Notes: generated by a model from the letters alone, not told the origin. Positions 49,713 to 58,678 are shown, numbered from the stretch's first letter. The stretch: DNA of 64,000 nucleotides from an uncultured Alphaproteobacteria bacterium (GCA_943789475.1 CALSUG010000003.1:1-64000), one strand, 5' to 3'. Program-made: numbers and translations.

Positions 49713-50098
49713 CGTGACACCGCCTCGCGACGTTGTTGAAAATCGATTATTTCTGCGGACAATTTTGATATAACAATATCTTTTGCAATTAAGACGTCTT
49801 CCAAGATTTCCATCGCTTCCCCCCAAAGAGTCGACGCATGCCATTCCTTTGCATGATATGGATCGGGTGCCAACATACGATCACCGTAATGACGCATGAC
49901 ACGAAAATGATTCATATCTAACCGACGGTGACGGCGTAGGCGTTCTAATATTTTTAAAATATCCGTGGGTTCACACGGGCGAATAACATCCCCTTGATTT
50001 GCACTTTGTTTCGCGCCTGACTGACGCGCTTTATGCGATTGCATAAACCAAAACCATGCCTCCTCTGCCGAATTAAATAACGTTATATTCATTCCCAT
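49706..50098 (-). CDS. First gene of the island operon, conserved phage-type protein
   Basis: 130 residues, helical. NSAEEAWFWFMQSHKARQSGA, RPCEPTDILKILERLRRHRRL and MNHFRVMRHYGDRMLAPDP form a recognisable alphaproteobacterial phage-associated family of unknown role. TAG stop, seven-base overlap with the next gene. Its promoter should lie among the operators at 50186-50237. Confidence 0.62.
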   Translation of the reverse strand: MGMNITLFNSAEEAWFWFMQSHKARQSGAKQSANQGDVIRPCEPTDILKILERLRRHRRLDMNHFRVMRHYGDRMLAPDPYHAKEWHASTLWGEAMEILEDVLIAKDIVISKLSAEIIDFQQRREAVSRW

Positions 50099-50185
50099 TT
50101 TGTTTATCTCGCTCTCCCTTTTGTTCCACTTATGTTCTAATCATCATTAACTAAACACGGATATTTCGGCTCGTCAATATAAAAA

Positions 50186-50201
50186 TAGGATTTTATTCTT
50201 A
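50186..50201. promoter_or_regulatory. Operator O1
   Basis: TAGGATTTTATTCTTA, matching O3 at 14 of 16 positions. It lies in the divergent region between the repressor gene and the island operon. Minus-strand TTGACG at 50175-50170 and TTAGTT 17 bases on may be the island promoter. Confidence 0.65.
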
Positions 50202-50221
50202 TATTATTATTAATATTTATA

Positions 50222-50237
50222 TGGGATAATAATCCTA
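50222..50237. promoter_or_regulatory. Operator O2
   Basis: TGGGATAATAATCCTA, matching O3 at 13 of 16. It overlaps an extended -10-like TGGGATAAT on the plus strand, 26 bases before the repressor ATG, as expected for autoregulation. Spacing from O1 is 36 bases centre to centre. Confidence 0.65.
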
Positions 50238-50262
50238 ATCGAACAACAGGAAGCGCACGAAC

Positions 50263-50907
50263 ATGTTCAAACATAATGAAATTTGGATCGCCATTGATCG
50301 ACTAGCCAATACCGCAGGATATTCAACATCAGGGTTAGCAAAAAAGGCAGGGTTGGATCCAACATCATTTAACAAAAGCAAACGAATGAGCCCAGAGGGC
50401 AAGCCACGTTGGCCATCGACAGAATCGTTATCAAAAATTTTATCCGTAACCAACGTCACGATGAACGATTTCATCACCCTCATTCATATTGAAACCCCAC
50501 AATCCAATAATCAACGTCATACCATTCCTGTTGTTGGATGCGCACAAGCCGGACAACACGGATATTTTGATGATGCCGGATACCCCCAAGGTGAAGGGTG
50601 GGATTATGTTGATTTACCCGGCGTTACACCAAAGGATGAAAGCACATATGCGTTAGAAGTCAGCGGCAATTCAATGGAACCATTGTACCGTCACGGTGAT
50701 ATCATTGTAGTCAGTCCAGAAAAAAATATCCGTAAAGGCGATCGCGTTGTCGCAAAAACAACAGACGGACAAGTCATGGTTAAAGAGCTCATCCGTCAAA
50801 CAACATCTAAAATTGAGTTAAAATCCATCACCCCCGATCATGATAATATTATTTTAGAACCATCACAGATGACGTGGATAGCGCGCGTTTTGTGGGTGAG
50901 TCAGTAA
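50263..50907 (+). CDS. S24/LexA-like repressor
   Basis: 214 residues. N-terminal HTH around 20-45 (SGLAKKAGLDPTSFNKSKRM, then WPSTESLSKIL), a C-terminal S24 peptidase with cleavage pair Ala96-Gly97, catalytic Ser137 (SGNSMEPL) and Lys174 (VMVKEL). RecA-stimulated self-cleavage would lift repression. Relatives with this HTH are also found as ordinary chromosomal regulators in alphaproteobacteria, so it may be host-derived. The three palindromic operators fit it as ligand. Confidence 0.88.
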   Translation: MFKHNEIWIAIDRLANTAGYSTSGLAKKAGLDPTSFNKSKRMSPEGKPRWPSTESLSKILSVTNVTMNDFITLIHIETPQSNNQRHTIPVVGCAQAGQHGYFDDAGYPQGEGWDYVDLPGVTPKDESTYALEVSGNSMEPLYRHGDIIVVSPEKNIRKGDRVVAKTTDGQVMVKELIRQTTSKIELKSITPDHDNIILEPSQMTWIARVLWVSQ

Positions 50908-50974
50908 AAGACAGATCTTCCATTTTTCATCTCATATGGTACAAAAGACAAACTAATACATAAGGAACATCGTC

Positions 50975-51676
50975 ATGGCATTTTCAACACCGTATTTTGA
51001 CAAGCAGACAATCGCGCGCGAGGCATCAAAAATCCTCATCGAAACCGAGGCGGTTTTATTTAATGCAAAGGAACCATACACATATACGTCAGGTCGCAAA
51101 GGCCCAGTTTATGTTGATTGTCGTAAATTAATCGCCTTTCCACGTGCACGCGGTGTGCTGATGGATATGGCCGCGTCAATGCTCGCTCAAAATGTTGGAT
51201 TGGAATCACTCGATGTTATTGCAGGTGGTGAAACCGCAGGTATCCCATACGCGGCATTTTTGTCTGAACGCATGAACCTGCCCATGGCCTATGTCCGTAA
51301 AAAACCAAAAGGTTTTGGTCGTATGGCACAAATCGAAGGGGTTGTCGAAGAAGGCGATAAAGTTATTTTAGTCGAAGACTTACAAACCGATGGCGGATCA
51401 AAACAAATTTTTGTTAATGCCCTGCGTGAAGCGGGTGCACAAGTTGACCATGCCTTTGTTGTATTTCATTACGGTATTTTCGAAGCCAGCCAGAAAAACA
51501 TGGATGATTTGGGTATCACACTTCACTCATTAACCGATTGGCCAACTGTTTTAGAAACTGCACAAAAAAATCAATATTTTGATAGTGAAACATTGGATAG
51601 TGTCCGCATGTTCCTTAACGATCCCGTGCAATGGTCTGTCGACCACGGCGGAAAAGGTGAAGAGGACGCGGCATAA
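50975..51676 (+). CDS. pyrE: Orotate phosphoribosyltransferase
   Basis: Makes OMP from orotate and PRPP in pyrimidine synthesis. 233 residues; PRPP loop VILVEDLQTDGGS at 130-142, and YTSGRKGPVYVDCRK near the N-terminus. AAGGAAC precedes the ATG. It marks the right border of the island. Three bases from nadK. Confidence 0.93.
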   Translation: MAFSTPYFDKQTIAREASKILIETEAVLFNAKEPYTYTSGRKGPVYVDCRKLIAFPRARGVLMDMAASMLAQNVGLESLDVIAGGETAGIPYAAFLSERMNLPMAYVRKKPKGFGRMAQIEGVVEEGDKVILVEDLQTDGGSKQIFVNALREAGAQVDHAFVVFHYGIFEASQKNMDDLGITLHSLTDWPTVLETAQKNQYFDSETLDSVRMFLNDPVQWSVDHGGKGEEDAA

Positions 51677-51679
51677 ATC

Positions 51680-52444
51680 GTGGATACAAAATTACATTTC
51701 ATCGCCAGTGATACCGAGGACGCGCAAGATGCATTGCGTGGCCTAATCGATCATTACGGGCAATATGATATCGATGAATGCGACATCATTGTCCCCCTTG
51801 GTGGTGATGGATTTTTGTTAGAATGTTTACACAAACATCATGTTCATAAAAAAGCATTCTATGGCGTGAACAAGGGATCGGAAGGATTCCTTCTTAATCA
51901 ATCTCTATCAGAACGTTTGTCCGAACGCATTCCACGATCACATGCAATTACCCTTCGCGCCCTAACGATGAAGGTTGTCACGACCAATGGTGAAACACAC
52001 GAGGCCTATGCGTTTAACGAGGTCGCCCTATTCCGTCAAACAAGGCAAACTGCCCATATAAAGGTGACGATTGATGGTATTGAACGTTTAGAAGAACTTG
52101 TCGCCGACGGTGTTATGATTGCAACACCTGCGGGAAGCACGGCATATAATCTATCCGCGCATGGCCCGATCATTCCATTAAATTCCCCTCTATTGGCATT
52201 AACACCAATCAGTCCATTTAGACCACGTCGGTGGAACGGTGCATTATTACCCGAAAATGCCAAAGTCGAATTTGATGTTATCGACACGAAAAAACGTCCA
52301 ACAAGCGTATCTGCCGATTTTACCGAAATCCGTAACATTAAACATGTTCACGTTTGTCAATGTGATGATGTAAAGGTCAAATTATTATTCGATCCAGATC
52401 ACGCATTAGAAGAACGCATCATGCGCGAACAATTTATCGTGTAG
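51680..52444 (+). CDS. nadK: NAD kinase
   Basis: Phosphorylates NAD to NADP. 254 residues from GTG 51680, the only start between the pyrE stop and the family N-terminus. GGDG at 41-44 (PLGGDGFLLECLH), FNEVALFR, and ATPAGSTAYNLSAHGPIIPL. Probably translated by coupling with pyrE. Overlaps the purC stop by 11 bases. Confidence 0.92.
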   Translation: MDTKLHFIASDTEDAQDALRGLIDHYGQYDIDECDIIVPLGGDGFLLECLHKHHVHKKAFYGVNKGSEGFLLNQSLSERLSERIPRSHAITLRALTMKVVTTNGETHEAYAFNEVALFRQTRQTAHIKVTIDGIERLEELVADGVMIATPAGSTAYNLSAHGPIIPLNSPLLALTPISPFRPRRWNGALLPENAKVEFDVIDTKKRPTSVSADFTEIRNIKHVHVCQCDDVKVKLLFDPDHALEERIMREQFIV

Positions 52445-53264
52445 TGTTTTTACGTGTAGGCAATTTAGTGATAGAACGAATTTTACGTGTTTTATCATTG
52501 GCTAAAATATTTTCAATACTGTCTAAATTTTCTGCTAATTCTTCGTTCAAATCACCGCTTTTGACCAATCCTTCACGTGGAATAATTCCTAATCGCACCG
52601 CGATTTCTTGGTAAGATTCAATATCCGTTGCAAATGGTTTATTCGTTTCACGATCCCAAAAACGCATAGAGTCAGGTGACAATTCATCCATAATCATCAG
52701 GTATAGTTCACCATATTGCCCCCACAAACGACCAAGTTCGATCTGAAAATCAACCAATCGAACGCCAATTGCGGAAAATACACCATTCAAAAAATCATTC
52801 GCACGATAGGCAATCATCATCATTTCTTCCATCTCGCTGGGGTCTGCCCATTGGAATGCCATGATATGATCATCACTAACCAACATGTATTCGCCAGATT
52901 TTTTCTTATGATAAAATTCAATAATCGGGCGAGGTAAAATTGTTCCCTCATCCAATTCAAAACGTTTTGCCAATGATCCTGCGACAACATTACGAACACG
53001 AAAAACCAAATTCATTGGTTCCAGCAATTTTACTTCCTGTTCACGCATATTTAATGACTTTAAAAAATGTGTTGGCAGGCCAATACCTTCCAAACACGTC
53101 ATCAAATGTGCCGAAATTCGGTTATTCAAAACCCCTTTACCAGATAGCATTTCCTCACCACGCCTCTCATCTCCAAACGAAAGTATAGCCTTCCCCTCAT
53201 CTCCACTTTTGAACAAGGATTTTGTTGTGCCTGAGGCCAATTTTTGCTGTCTTATTTTTATCAT
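52434..53264 (-). CDS. purC: SAICAR synthase, diverged N-terminus
   Basis: Ligates aspartate to CAIR in purine synthesis. 276 residues from ATG 53264; in-frame ATGs at 53282 and 53300 are possible and none has a Shine-Dalgarno. SGKGVLNNRIS, VVAGSLAKRFELDEGTILPRPIIEFYHK, VSDDH and VDFQIELGR match PurC. The usual YEGKTKxLY and DDITAFN elements are reduced to ASGTTKSLF and FGDERRGEE, so activity is likely but the N-lobe is unusual. Divergent from bolA. Confidence 0.82.
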   Translation of the reverse strand: MIKIRQQKLASGTTKSLFKSGDEGKAILSFGDERRGEEMLSGKGVLNNRISAHLMTCLEGIGLPTHFLKSLNMREQEVKLLEPMNLVFRVRNVVAGSLAKRFELDEGTILPRPIIEFYHKKKSGEYMLVSDDHIMAFQWADPSEMEEMMMIAYRANDFLNGVFSAIGVRLVDFQIELGRLWGQYGELYLMIMDELSPDSMRFWDRETNKPFATDIESYQEIAVRLGIIPREGLVKSGDLNEELAENLDSIENILANDKTRKIRSITKLPTRKNTTR

Positions 53265-53343
53265 GATGCGCCATATAATCATGGAAATATAAAAATGCAA
53301 GTTTTACCTTTATTTTCACGATCCAAATCACTATCGTACCCTT

Positions 53344-53574
53344 ATGGCAGTTGACATGAACACATTGAAAGAATTATTGGAAACAGGTTTACCAAATGCG
53401 GATATTCGCATTGATGATTTGCGCGGCGATGGCGAACATTATGCCGCCCACATCGAAAGCGAATTATTCACCGGTAAAAACCGTGTCCAACAACATCAAA
53501 TGGTTTATCAGGCCCTACAGGGAAAAATGGGTGGTGAACTGCACGCATTACAGATCCACACAAAAGAAAAATAA
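53344..53574 (+). CDS. bolA: BolA family protein
   Basis: 76 residues; partner of CGFS glutaredoxins in [2Fe-2S] trafficking. Invariant His in RVQQHQMVYQALQGKMGGELHALQI. Followed 20 bases later by grxD, the standard pairing. Start at 53344; Met at 53356 is an alternative. Confidence 0.88.
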   Translation: MAVDMNTLKELLETGLPNADIRIDDLRGDGEHYAAHIESELFTGKNRVQQHQMVYQALQGKMGGELHALQIHTKEK

Positions 53575-53594
53575 AAATAGGAGAGAGTATACAC

Positions 53595-53933
53595 ATGGAA
53601 AATATAGTTTTTGATCGCATCAAAGCAGAATTAGAAAAAGACGATGTTGTTTTGTTCATGAAGGGCACGCCAATATTCCCACAATGTGGTTTTTCGGCAG
53701 CTGTCGCCCAAATTATGGGCATTCTTGGTCTTACATACCATTCAATTGATGTCCTACAAGATTCCGACATTCGCCAAGGTATTAAGGATTTTACGAATTG
53801 GCCAACAATTCCACAATTATATATCAAACAAGAATTTGTTGGCGGTTGTGACATCATTCGTGAAATGTATGAAAGTGGCGAATTGCAACAAATGTTGGAT
53901 GACAGGGGTGTTGCCTATAACAAGGCGGCGTAG
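53595..53933 (+). CDS. grxD: Monothiol glutaredoxin
   Basis: 112 residues. CGFS active site at 31-34 after MKGTPIFPQ, WPTIPQLYI and GGCDIIREM for glutathione. Binds and transfers a [2Fe-2S] cluster with BolA. GGAGAG upstream. Confidence 0.94.
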   Translation: MENIVFDRIKAELEKDDVVLFMKGTPIFPQCGFSAAVAQIMGILGLTYHSIDVLQDSDIRQGIKDFTNWPTIPQLYIKQEFVGGCDIIREMYESGELQQMLDDRGVAYNKAA

Positions 53934-53938
53934 TAAAT

Positions 53939-53965
53939 AAAAAAGGGTTCTAGAATTAGAACCCT
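53939..53965 (-). terminator. Terminator overlapping a stop codon
   Basis: Minus strand AGGGTTCTA, loop ATTC, TAGAACCCT, then six T. The last sense codons and the TAA of the 53956 gene form the 5' arm. Confidence 0.85.
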
Positions 53966-54474
53966 GCGCCTATACCTTTACGGTCATACATCAATTTACT
54001 TGCATCAATTTTCGGCTGTTTATTTGAACCATCACCACCACGTCCACCGTAACGAGAACTATCTTTCATCTCTTTTGAAAGAATCTCATCAATATCAGGA
54101 ATTTTATCCGTCTTGATATCACGAACACAGGCACGAAAAAAGTTGCATGATTTTGTTTCCCAATCATATATTTTACCATTCCAACTTTCACCACGAATGA
54201 CACAGTCAACAACGGCGTATTTCTTATCTATTCCCTTACGCAATTCACACTTTATTAAACATACTTGCTCAACAGGTGCTGCATTATCCATCGGTGTATC
54301 TGGCATTAATTGGATTTCAGCTTCAATTTCAGACTGATCATGGTTGCAACGCACCTCAGCCTCGCATGTCATGTTTTTATCCATATCATACGTCAACCAT
54401 GGTTGGGTTTCATACACATTTAACGGACGCCCAACACCCAACTTGTTCATCAGCTCTTTATAATCAATCTTCAT
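53956..54474 (-). CDS. Unrecognised soluble protein
   Basis: 172 residues, seven cysteines, no signal peptide. A central beta-rich domain (about 25-130) and a Gly-rich basic tail (RYGGRGGDGSNKQPK). No family recognised. Ends inside its own terminator stem. Confidence 0.65.
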   Translation of the reverse strand: MKIDYKELMNKLGVGRPLNVYETQPWLTYDMDKNMTCEAEVRCNHDQSEIEAEIQLMPDTPMDNAAPVEQVCLIKCELRKGIDKKYAVVDCVIRGESWNGKIYDWETKSCNFFRACVRDIKTDKIPDIDEILSKEMKDSSRYGGRGGDGSNKQPKIDASKLMYDRKGIGAGF

Positions 54475-54556
54475 ATCAAATTAACTTATACCCTGTTTAA
54501 TCTTCAAAAATCAAATCTTTTGCATTTTTATTTTTACTGTATGATAGTTTTGTATT

Positions 54557-55654
54557 ATGAAACATTTTGCCTTCTTTATCTTCTTGATGTTTTTGAGTTC
54601 TGTTGCCATCAGTCAAGATAGCACTCAAATTCGATTATCATCCGTCTACACAAGCGGAACAAATTCTATTGTAAAAGGTAAAAGCACCAATGATCAGGAT
54701 ATTTTTGTAAAAATTTTGGGAATACAGCCTTTTTCAAAAGAGCAAAAATCGTATCAAATCTTCATGAATACAATCATTCAAGATAAAGCCATCACATGCA
54801 AAATATCCAATAAGTCTCAGCGTCCACCTCTTGGTCAATGCCTTAATCATCAAGATCAAGATATAGCCCTATCTTTAATTGAAAACGGTATTGCACTCGT
54901 CAATCGAGACAATTTATCTAATAACAATCTAAAGAATATTTATGTTGATGCAGAAACCAGCGCAAGAAACGATTCCTTAGGTGAGTGGAAAACCATTATA
55001 AATACAATAAACGCTACAGATACCACACACAAAAAGACACAAAACAGAGGTGATTCCTTATTCGACGATTCATCACTTCATATAATTCTTATTGCGATTA
55101 TCCTTGGTCCACTTTCTGGAATGCTTATCGTTTCAATGATTATGTATGGTGGATTTAACAAACTAATTAAATTGCAAAAGCATCAAATAGCCAGCGCCCA
55201 AAAACGAGATAGATCACTACGTGAAAAAGAAAAATTTATTGTTGCAGCATCCTTAGAGGGAGAGATGAATGCAAATCGTGCAAAACTGGATGCTTTCATA
55301 ATGATTTATGAGGAATTATTATCTAATTTACGAGACCCCTCAAAAGAGCCCAAATACAAAAAATCTGGTGATATTATTCACGAAACTCCAGCACTTTCAC
55401 GAAATATATTTGATACGAACGCAGATAAAATGGATCTACTAGGACCATCAATTGTTACTGACTTGACCAAACTGTACATCAATATCGAACAAAATCCAAA
55501 ATACAAAACCTTCGAACCGGAAACACCCGTCAATGATGTAATTGAATTTGTCTCTGAAATCGTACGTAATGCTGAACACTTGCTAGAACCTATTGATAGA
55601 ATAGCCGGAGCACTAGGCACCATTGTACGACACAAAAAACAGTATAACAAATGA
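54557..55654 (+). CDS. SNase-like membrane protein lacking catalytic residues
   Basis: 365 residues: signal peptide (about 1-19), a thermonuclease-like domain (VKILGIQPFSKEQ, IALSLIENGIALVN, YVDAETSARNDSLGEW, about 50-145), one membrane helix at about 175-200 (IILIAIILGPLSGMLIVSMI) and a cytosolic helical region. The Arg/Glu residues needed for nuclease activity are not evident, so it is probably a binding or structural derivative. Overlaps uppP by four bases. Confidence 0.65.
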   Translation: MKHFAFFIFLMFLSSVAISQDSTQIRLSSVYTSGTNSIVKGKSTNDQDIFVKILGIQPFSKEQKSYQIFMNTIIQDKAITCKISNKSQRPPLGQCLNHQDQDIALSLIENGIALVNRDNLSNNNLKNIYVDAETSARNDSLGEWKTIINTINATDTTHKKTQNRGDSLFDDSSLHIILIAIILGPLSGMLIVSMIMYGGFNKLIKLQKHQIASAQKRDRSLREKEKFIVAASLEGEMNANRAKLDAFIMIYEELLSNLRDPSKEPKYKKSGDIIHETPALSRNIFDTNADKMDLLGPSIVTDLTKLYINIEQNPKYKTFEPETPVNDVIEFVSEIVRNAEHLLEPIDRIAGALGTIVRHKKQYNK

Positions 55655-56487
55655 TATTCCTCCCAATTATCGTTCTTGCCATTATTCAGGGCATTACAGA
55701 ATTTTTACCGATCAGCAGTAGCGGTCACCTTGTGTTGGGTCATACCATCTTTGACGGCGCACTGTCTCTCAACAATTTAGATAAGAAACGATTGGATATC
55801 GCTGTTCACATTGGCACATTAATCGCTGTCATATTTTATTTTAAACATGATTTCATAACGCTTGTTAAAGGCGGAATAGACATTTTACGGTGCAAATTCA
55901 AAACACCTAACGCCACAATTGCATTGCATGTTTTAATCGCGTCTATACCCGTCATCGCCTGTGGTCTGGCCATGTTTATTGTTGATGTGACTATTTTCGA
56001 CTCATTAATCCTTATTTGTTGGGCAACATTAATTTTTGGAATCATTTTATACATCGCGGATAAACGCCCTCAATCAAAAGACAGTATTGAAAATATTACA
56101 ATCAAACACGCTCTTATTTACGGATTTTTTCAATGTATCGCCCTGATTCCTGGAGTAAGCCGATCTGGTATCACAATGACCGCAGGTCGTTTTATGGGAT
56201 ATTCACGTGCACAATCAGCCCGGTTCTCGTTGTTAATGGGTATTGTGACAATCACATCAGCAGGCCTACTTGTTGGCACATCCACGTTTCAAGATGGTAA
56301 TTTAACAGGTGAATTTTTGATGATTTTAGGTGTTGGTATTGTGACATCATTTATCACGGCCTATATCGCCATCACAGTCATGATGAAATGGTTTGCACGC
56401 GAAGGCACAATGACACCATTTGTCATTTACCGCATTTTATTAGGCGGAGGATTGCTCCTCTATATCTATTGGCCTGTTTTATTATAA
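55651..56487 (+). CDS. uppP: Undecaprenyl-diphosphatase
   Basis: Dephosphorylates undecaprenyl-PP to recycle the lipid carrier for peptidoglycan. 278 residues, about eight helices. ITEFLPISSSGHL near the N-terminus and GVSRSGITMTAGRFMG are the two catalytic signatures. Translationally coupled to the SNase-like gene (ATGA overlap). Coding end overlaps rsmD by 22 bases. Confidence 0.94.
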   Translation: MIFLPIIVLAIIQGITEFLPISSSGHLVLGHTIFDGALSLNNLDKKRLDIAVHIGTLIAVIFYFKHDFITLVKGGIDILRCKFKTPNATIALHVLIASIPVIACGLAMFIVDVTIFDSLILICWATLIFGIILYIADKRPQSKDSIENITIKHALIYGFFQCIALIPGVSRSGITMTAGRFMGYSRAQSARFSLLMGIVTITSAGLLVGTSTFQDGNLTGEFLMILGVGIVTSFITAYIAITVMMKWFAREGTMTPFVIYRILLGGGLLLYIYWPVLL

Positions 56488-57017
56488 CGAAAAAAATACA
56501 AATCTGATTGTGATTGAGATCTTGTATCCAACAGTTCAAAGTCACAATTAATATCCAAACCTTTTTCACACTCGACAATAACGATGGCTTTATCCAACAG
56601 CCACTGGTTATCAATTAATTTTTGTAACGTTGGCTCTACAAAATTTTGACGGTATGGCGGATCCATAAAAACCAAGCCAATATCACTGTTCCCTTGTTTA
56701 AGGGAAAGTGCACTAGATTGTATGACTTCAAAACCACCCTCAGGCACAAACCCTGTGTTATTGCGAACCGTGCGCACATCTTGATCAATAAAAGTACAAT
56801 GTGATGCACCATTCGATAGTGCCTCTAACCCCAATGACCCTGATCCACAAAAAATATCTAATACTCTTGCACCATCAAGATCAAATGTATCATCCCATTT
56901 TGGGTGACGCAGAATATTAAAGATCGATTGACGCATACGATCACTGGTTGGGCGAATAAAATCCCCCTCTGGGACAAATAATTGTCTGTTTTTATATTCC
57001 CCTGACGTTATTCTCAT
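56466..57017 (-). CDS. rsmD: 16S rRNA (guanine966-N2)-methyltransferase
   Basis: 183 residues. AdoMet loop VLDIFCGSGSLGLEALSNGA, catalytic DPPY at 119-122. Methylates G966 in the small subunit. Start overlaps the rluB-like gene's stop by four bases, as in many alphaproteobacteria. Confidence 0.93.
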   Translation of the reverse strand: MRITSGEYKNRQLFVPEGDFIRPTSDRMRQSIFNILRHPKWDDTFDLDGARVLDIFCGSGSLGLEALSNGASHCTFIDQDVRTVRNNTGFVPEGGFEVIQSSALSLKQGNSDIGLVFMDPPYRQNFVEPTLQKLIDNQWLLDKAIVIVECEKGLDINCDFELLDTRSQSQSDLYFFRYNKTGQ

Positions 57018-57760
57018 TTTTTGAAAAATCCACTTAGTTGTTCTTTTAAAACCTTACCCTTGATTTCCTCAACTTTTCCCTCGGCCAAATTACCCAATTG
57101 AAACGGACCATAGGATAGACGAATAAGACGGTTAACACGCAACCCCAAATATTCCATCACACGACGAATTTCTCTGTTTTTTCCCTCTTTCAAGGTAATC
57201 GACATCCACGCATTGTCGCCCTGTTGTTTTTCAAGTGTTGCATCGATCCCTGCGTATTTAACACCCTCGATCGTCACACCTTTTTTCAAATCATCCAAAC
57301 GCTCTTGTGAGACATGTCCATATGCGCGCACCTTATATCGGCGCGCCCATCCGGTTGATGGCAACTCCATAAATCGTGATAATTCACCATCATTGGTCAA
57401 CAACAATAACCCTTGCGTATTCAAATCCAATCGTCCAACCGAAATAAGGCGTGGTAAATTATCAGGTAACGATTCAAAAACCGTCTGTCGCCCCTGCTCA
57501 TCTTTATGTGATGTGACAAGACCAACAGGCTTGTTATAACGAAACAATCGCGTTTCACGCATATTTTCCTTATTCATCGGTTTCCCATCAACAATAATGC
57601 GATCCGATGGCAATACATTTAATGCGGGGCTATCTATCGCCTTACCATTTACACTTACGCGTCCATCCGCGATCCATCTTTCGGCATCACGACGTGAACA
57701 TAATCCCGCGCGTGCCATGACCTTGGCAATTCGATCGCCTTGCTTTACAACTTTATCCAT
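57014..57760 (-). CDS. rluB: Large-subunit rRNA pseudouridine synthase (RluB/RsuA family)
   Basis: 248 residues from ATG 57760. N-terminal S4 domain (IAKVMARAGLCSRRDAERWI), catalytic GRLDLNTQGLLLLTNDG with the Asp, and LKEGKNREIRRVM. The ATG shares two bases with the tadA ATG on the other strand. A longer in-frame reading into tadA was rejected. Confidence 0.9.
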   Translation of the reverse strand: MDKVVKQGDRIAKVMARAGLCSRRDAERWIADGRVSVNGKAIDSPALNVLPSDRIIVDGKPMNKENMRETRLFRYNKPVGLVTSHKDEQGRQTVFESLPDNLPRLISVGRLDLNTQGLLLLTNDGELSRFMELPSTGWARRYKVRAYGHVSQERLDDLKKGVTIEGVKYAGIDATLEKQQGDNAWMSITLKEGKNREIRRVMEYLGLRVNRLIRLSYGPFQLGNLAEGKVEEIKGKVLKEQLSGFFKK

Positions 57761-58214
57761 GACGCATGATATATCACCAATGGGACAAGCAATCAAACAA
57801 GCAATTTTAGCCGAAGAAAACGGAGAAATTCCTGTTGGATCTGTTTTGGTTGATATCAACACTGGTGAAATCGTTGCCAGCGCAGGCAACGAAACGATCA
57901 CAAACAATGACCCCACCGCTCATGCCGAAATCAATGTTATTCGTGCACGGTGTAATGAATTAGGCACAAAACGCATTCCCAACCATGATTTATATGTGAC
58001 ACTAGAACCCTGCCCTATGTGCGCCAGCGCGATCTCAAATGCACGCATCCGCAAGGTAATATTTGGCGCATATGATCCCAAATCAGGCGGCGTCGAACAT
58101 GGGCCAAAAATATATACCCATGATACGTGCCATCATGCACCTGAAATCATCGGCGGCGTAATGGAAGAGACATGCGCAAAATTATTAAAGGATTTCTTTG
58201 AAGATAGGCGTTAA
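57759..58214 (+). CDS. tadA: tRNA adenosine deaminase
   Basis: Converts A34 to inosine in tRNA-Arg(ACG). 151 residues from ATG 57759; Met at 57780 is an alternative that fits homologues equally. Zinc site His55-Ala-Glu57 and PCPMC with Cys85 and Cys88. Neither start has a Shine-Dalgarno. Confidence 0.92.
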   Translation: MTHDISPMGQAIKQAILAEENGEIPVGSVLVDINTGEIVASAGNETITNNDPTAHAEINVIRARCNELGTKRIPNHDLYVTLEPCPMCASAISNARIRKVIFGAYDPKSGGVEHGPKIYTHDTCHHAPEIIGGVMEETCAKLLKDFFEDRR

Positions 58215-58282
58215 TAATTTTTATTTGCATATTGCTGGATGCTGTTGTGCAAATATGTAAATCAACAAGGGAACACGATAAT

Positions 58283-58678
58283 ATGAGCATCGGAATTACT
58301 ACAGACATGGATTTTCTAAAATCTTTTAATCCATTTTCAAAAGTGATTACCGATGCTTTTGGTGAAATTGATCAAGGGCGCCACCTCTCGCTATATCGGA
58401 ACGTATGCGAATCTTTCAGAAAATATAAGATAATTACCACGGATATTTCCGATAATAAAAAAAACATAGAAGTGTGTGGAGTATTAGAAAGGCAATCTCA
58501 TTTATCCACGGAAGAGGTTGATCTTCTTACAGGAGAAGAACAACCTAAAAACGTAACAGGACAAGTTCTATCTATTGAAGACCTTGAAGAAATGGGATTA
58601 GTTCATACAACCACAGAACAAAATCGACAAGGGACAACCACAGGCCAAACAACAAGTTTACTGCGCCTTAGGCCATAG
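58283..58678 (+). CDS. Unrecognised small protein
   Basis: 131 residues from ATG 58283 (AAGGGAA upstream; a TTG at 58232 lacks a site). Acidic, Thr/Gln-rich C-terminus. No domain. TAG stop; its coding end overlaps that of the ROK kinase by 21 bases on the other strand. Confidence 0.6.
   Translation: MSIGITTDMDFLKSFNPFSKVITDAFGEIDQGRHLSLYRNVCESFRKYKIITTDISDNKKNIEVCGVLERQSHLSTEEVDLLTGEEQPKNVTGQVLSIEDLEEMGLVHTTTEQNRQGTTTGQTTSLLRLRP

Noticed and set aside
33600-51000. att sites or tRNA-targeted integration
   Set aside because: No direct repeat was seen between the flanks near 33.6 and 50.9 kb, no tRNA end is present and no integrase is encoded.
57761-57916. Longer rluB start inside tadA
   Set aside because: The S4 domain begins right after ATG 57760, and the extension is antisense to the conserved tadA coding sequence.
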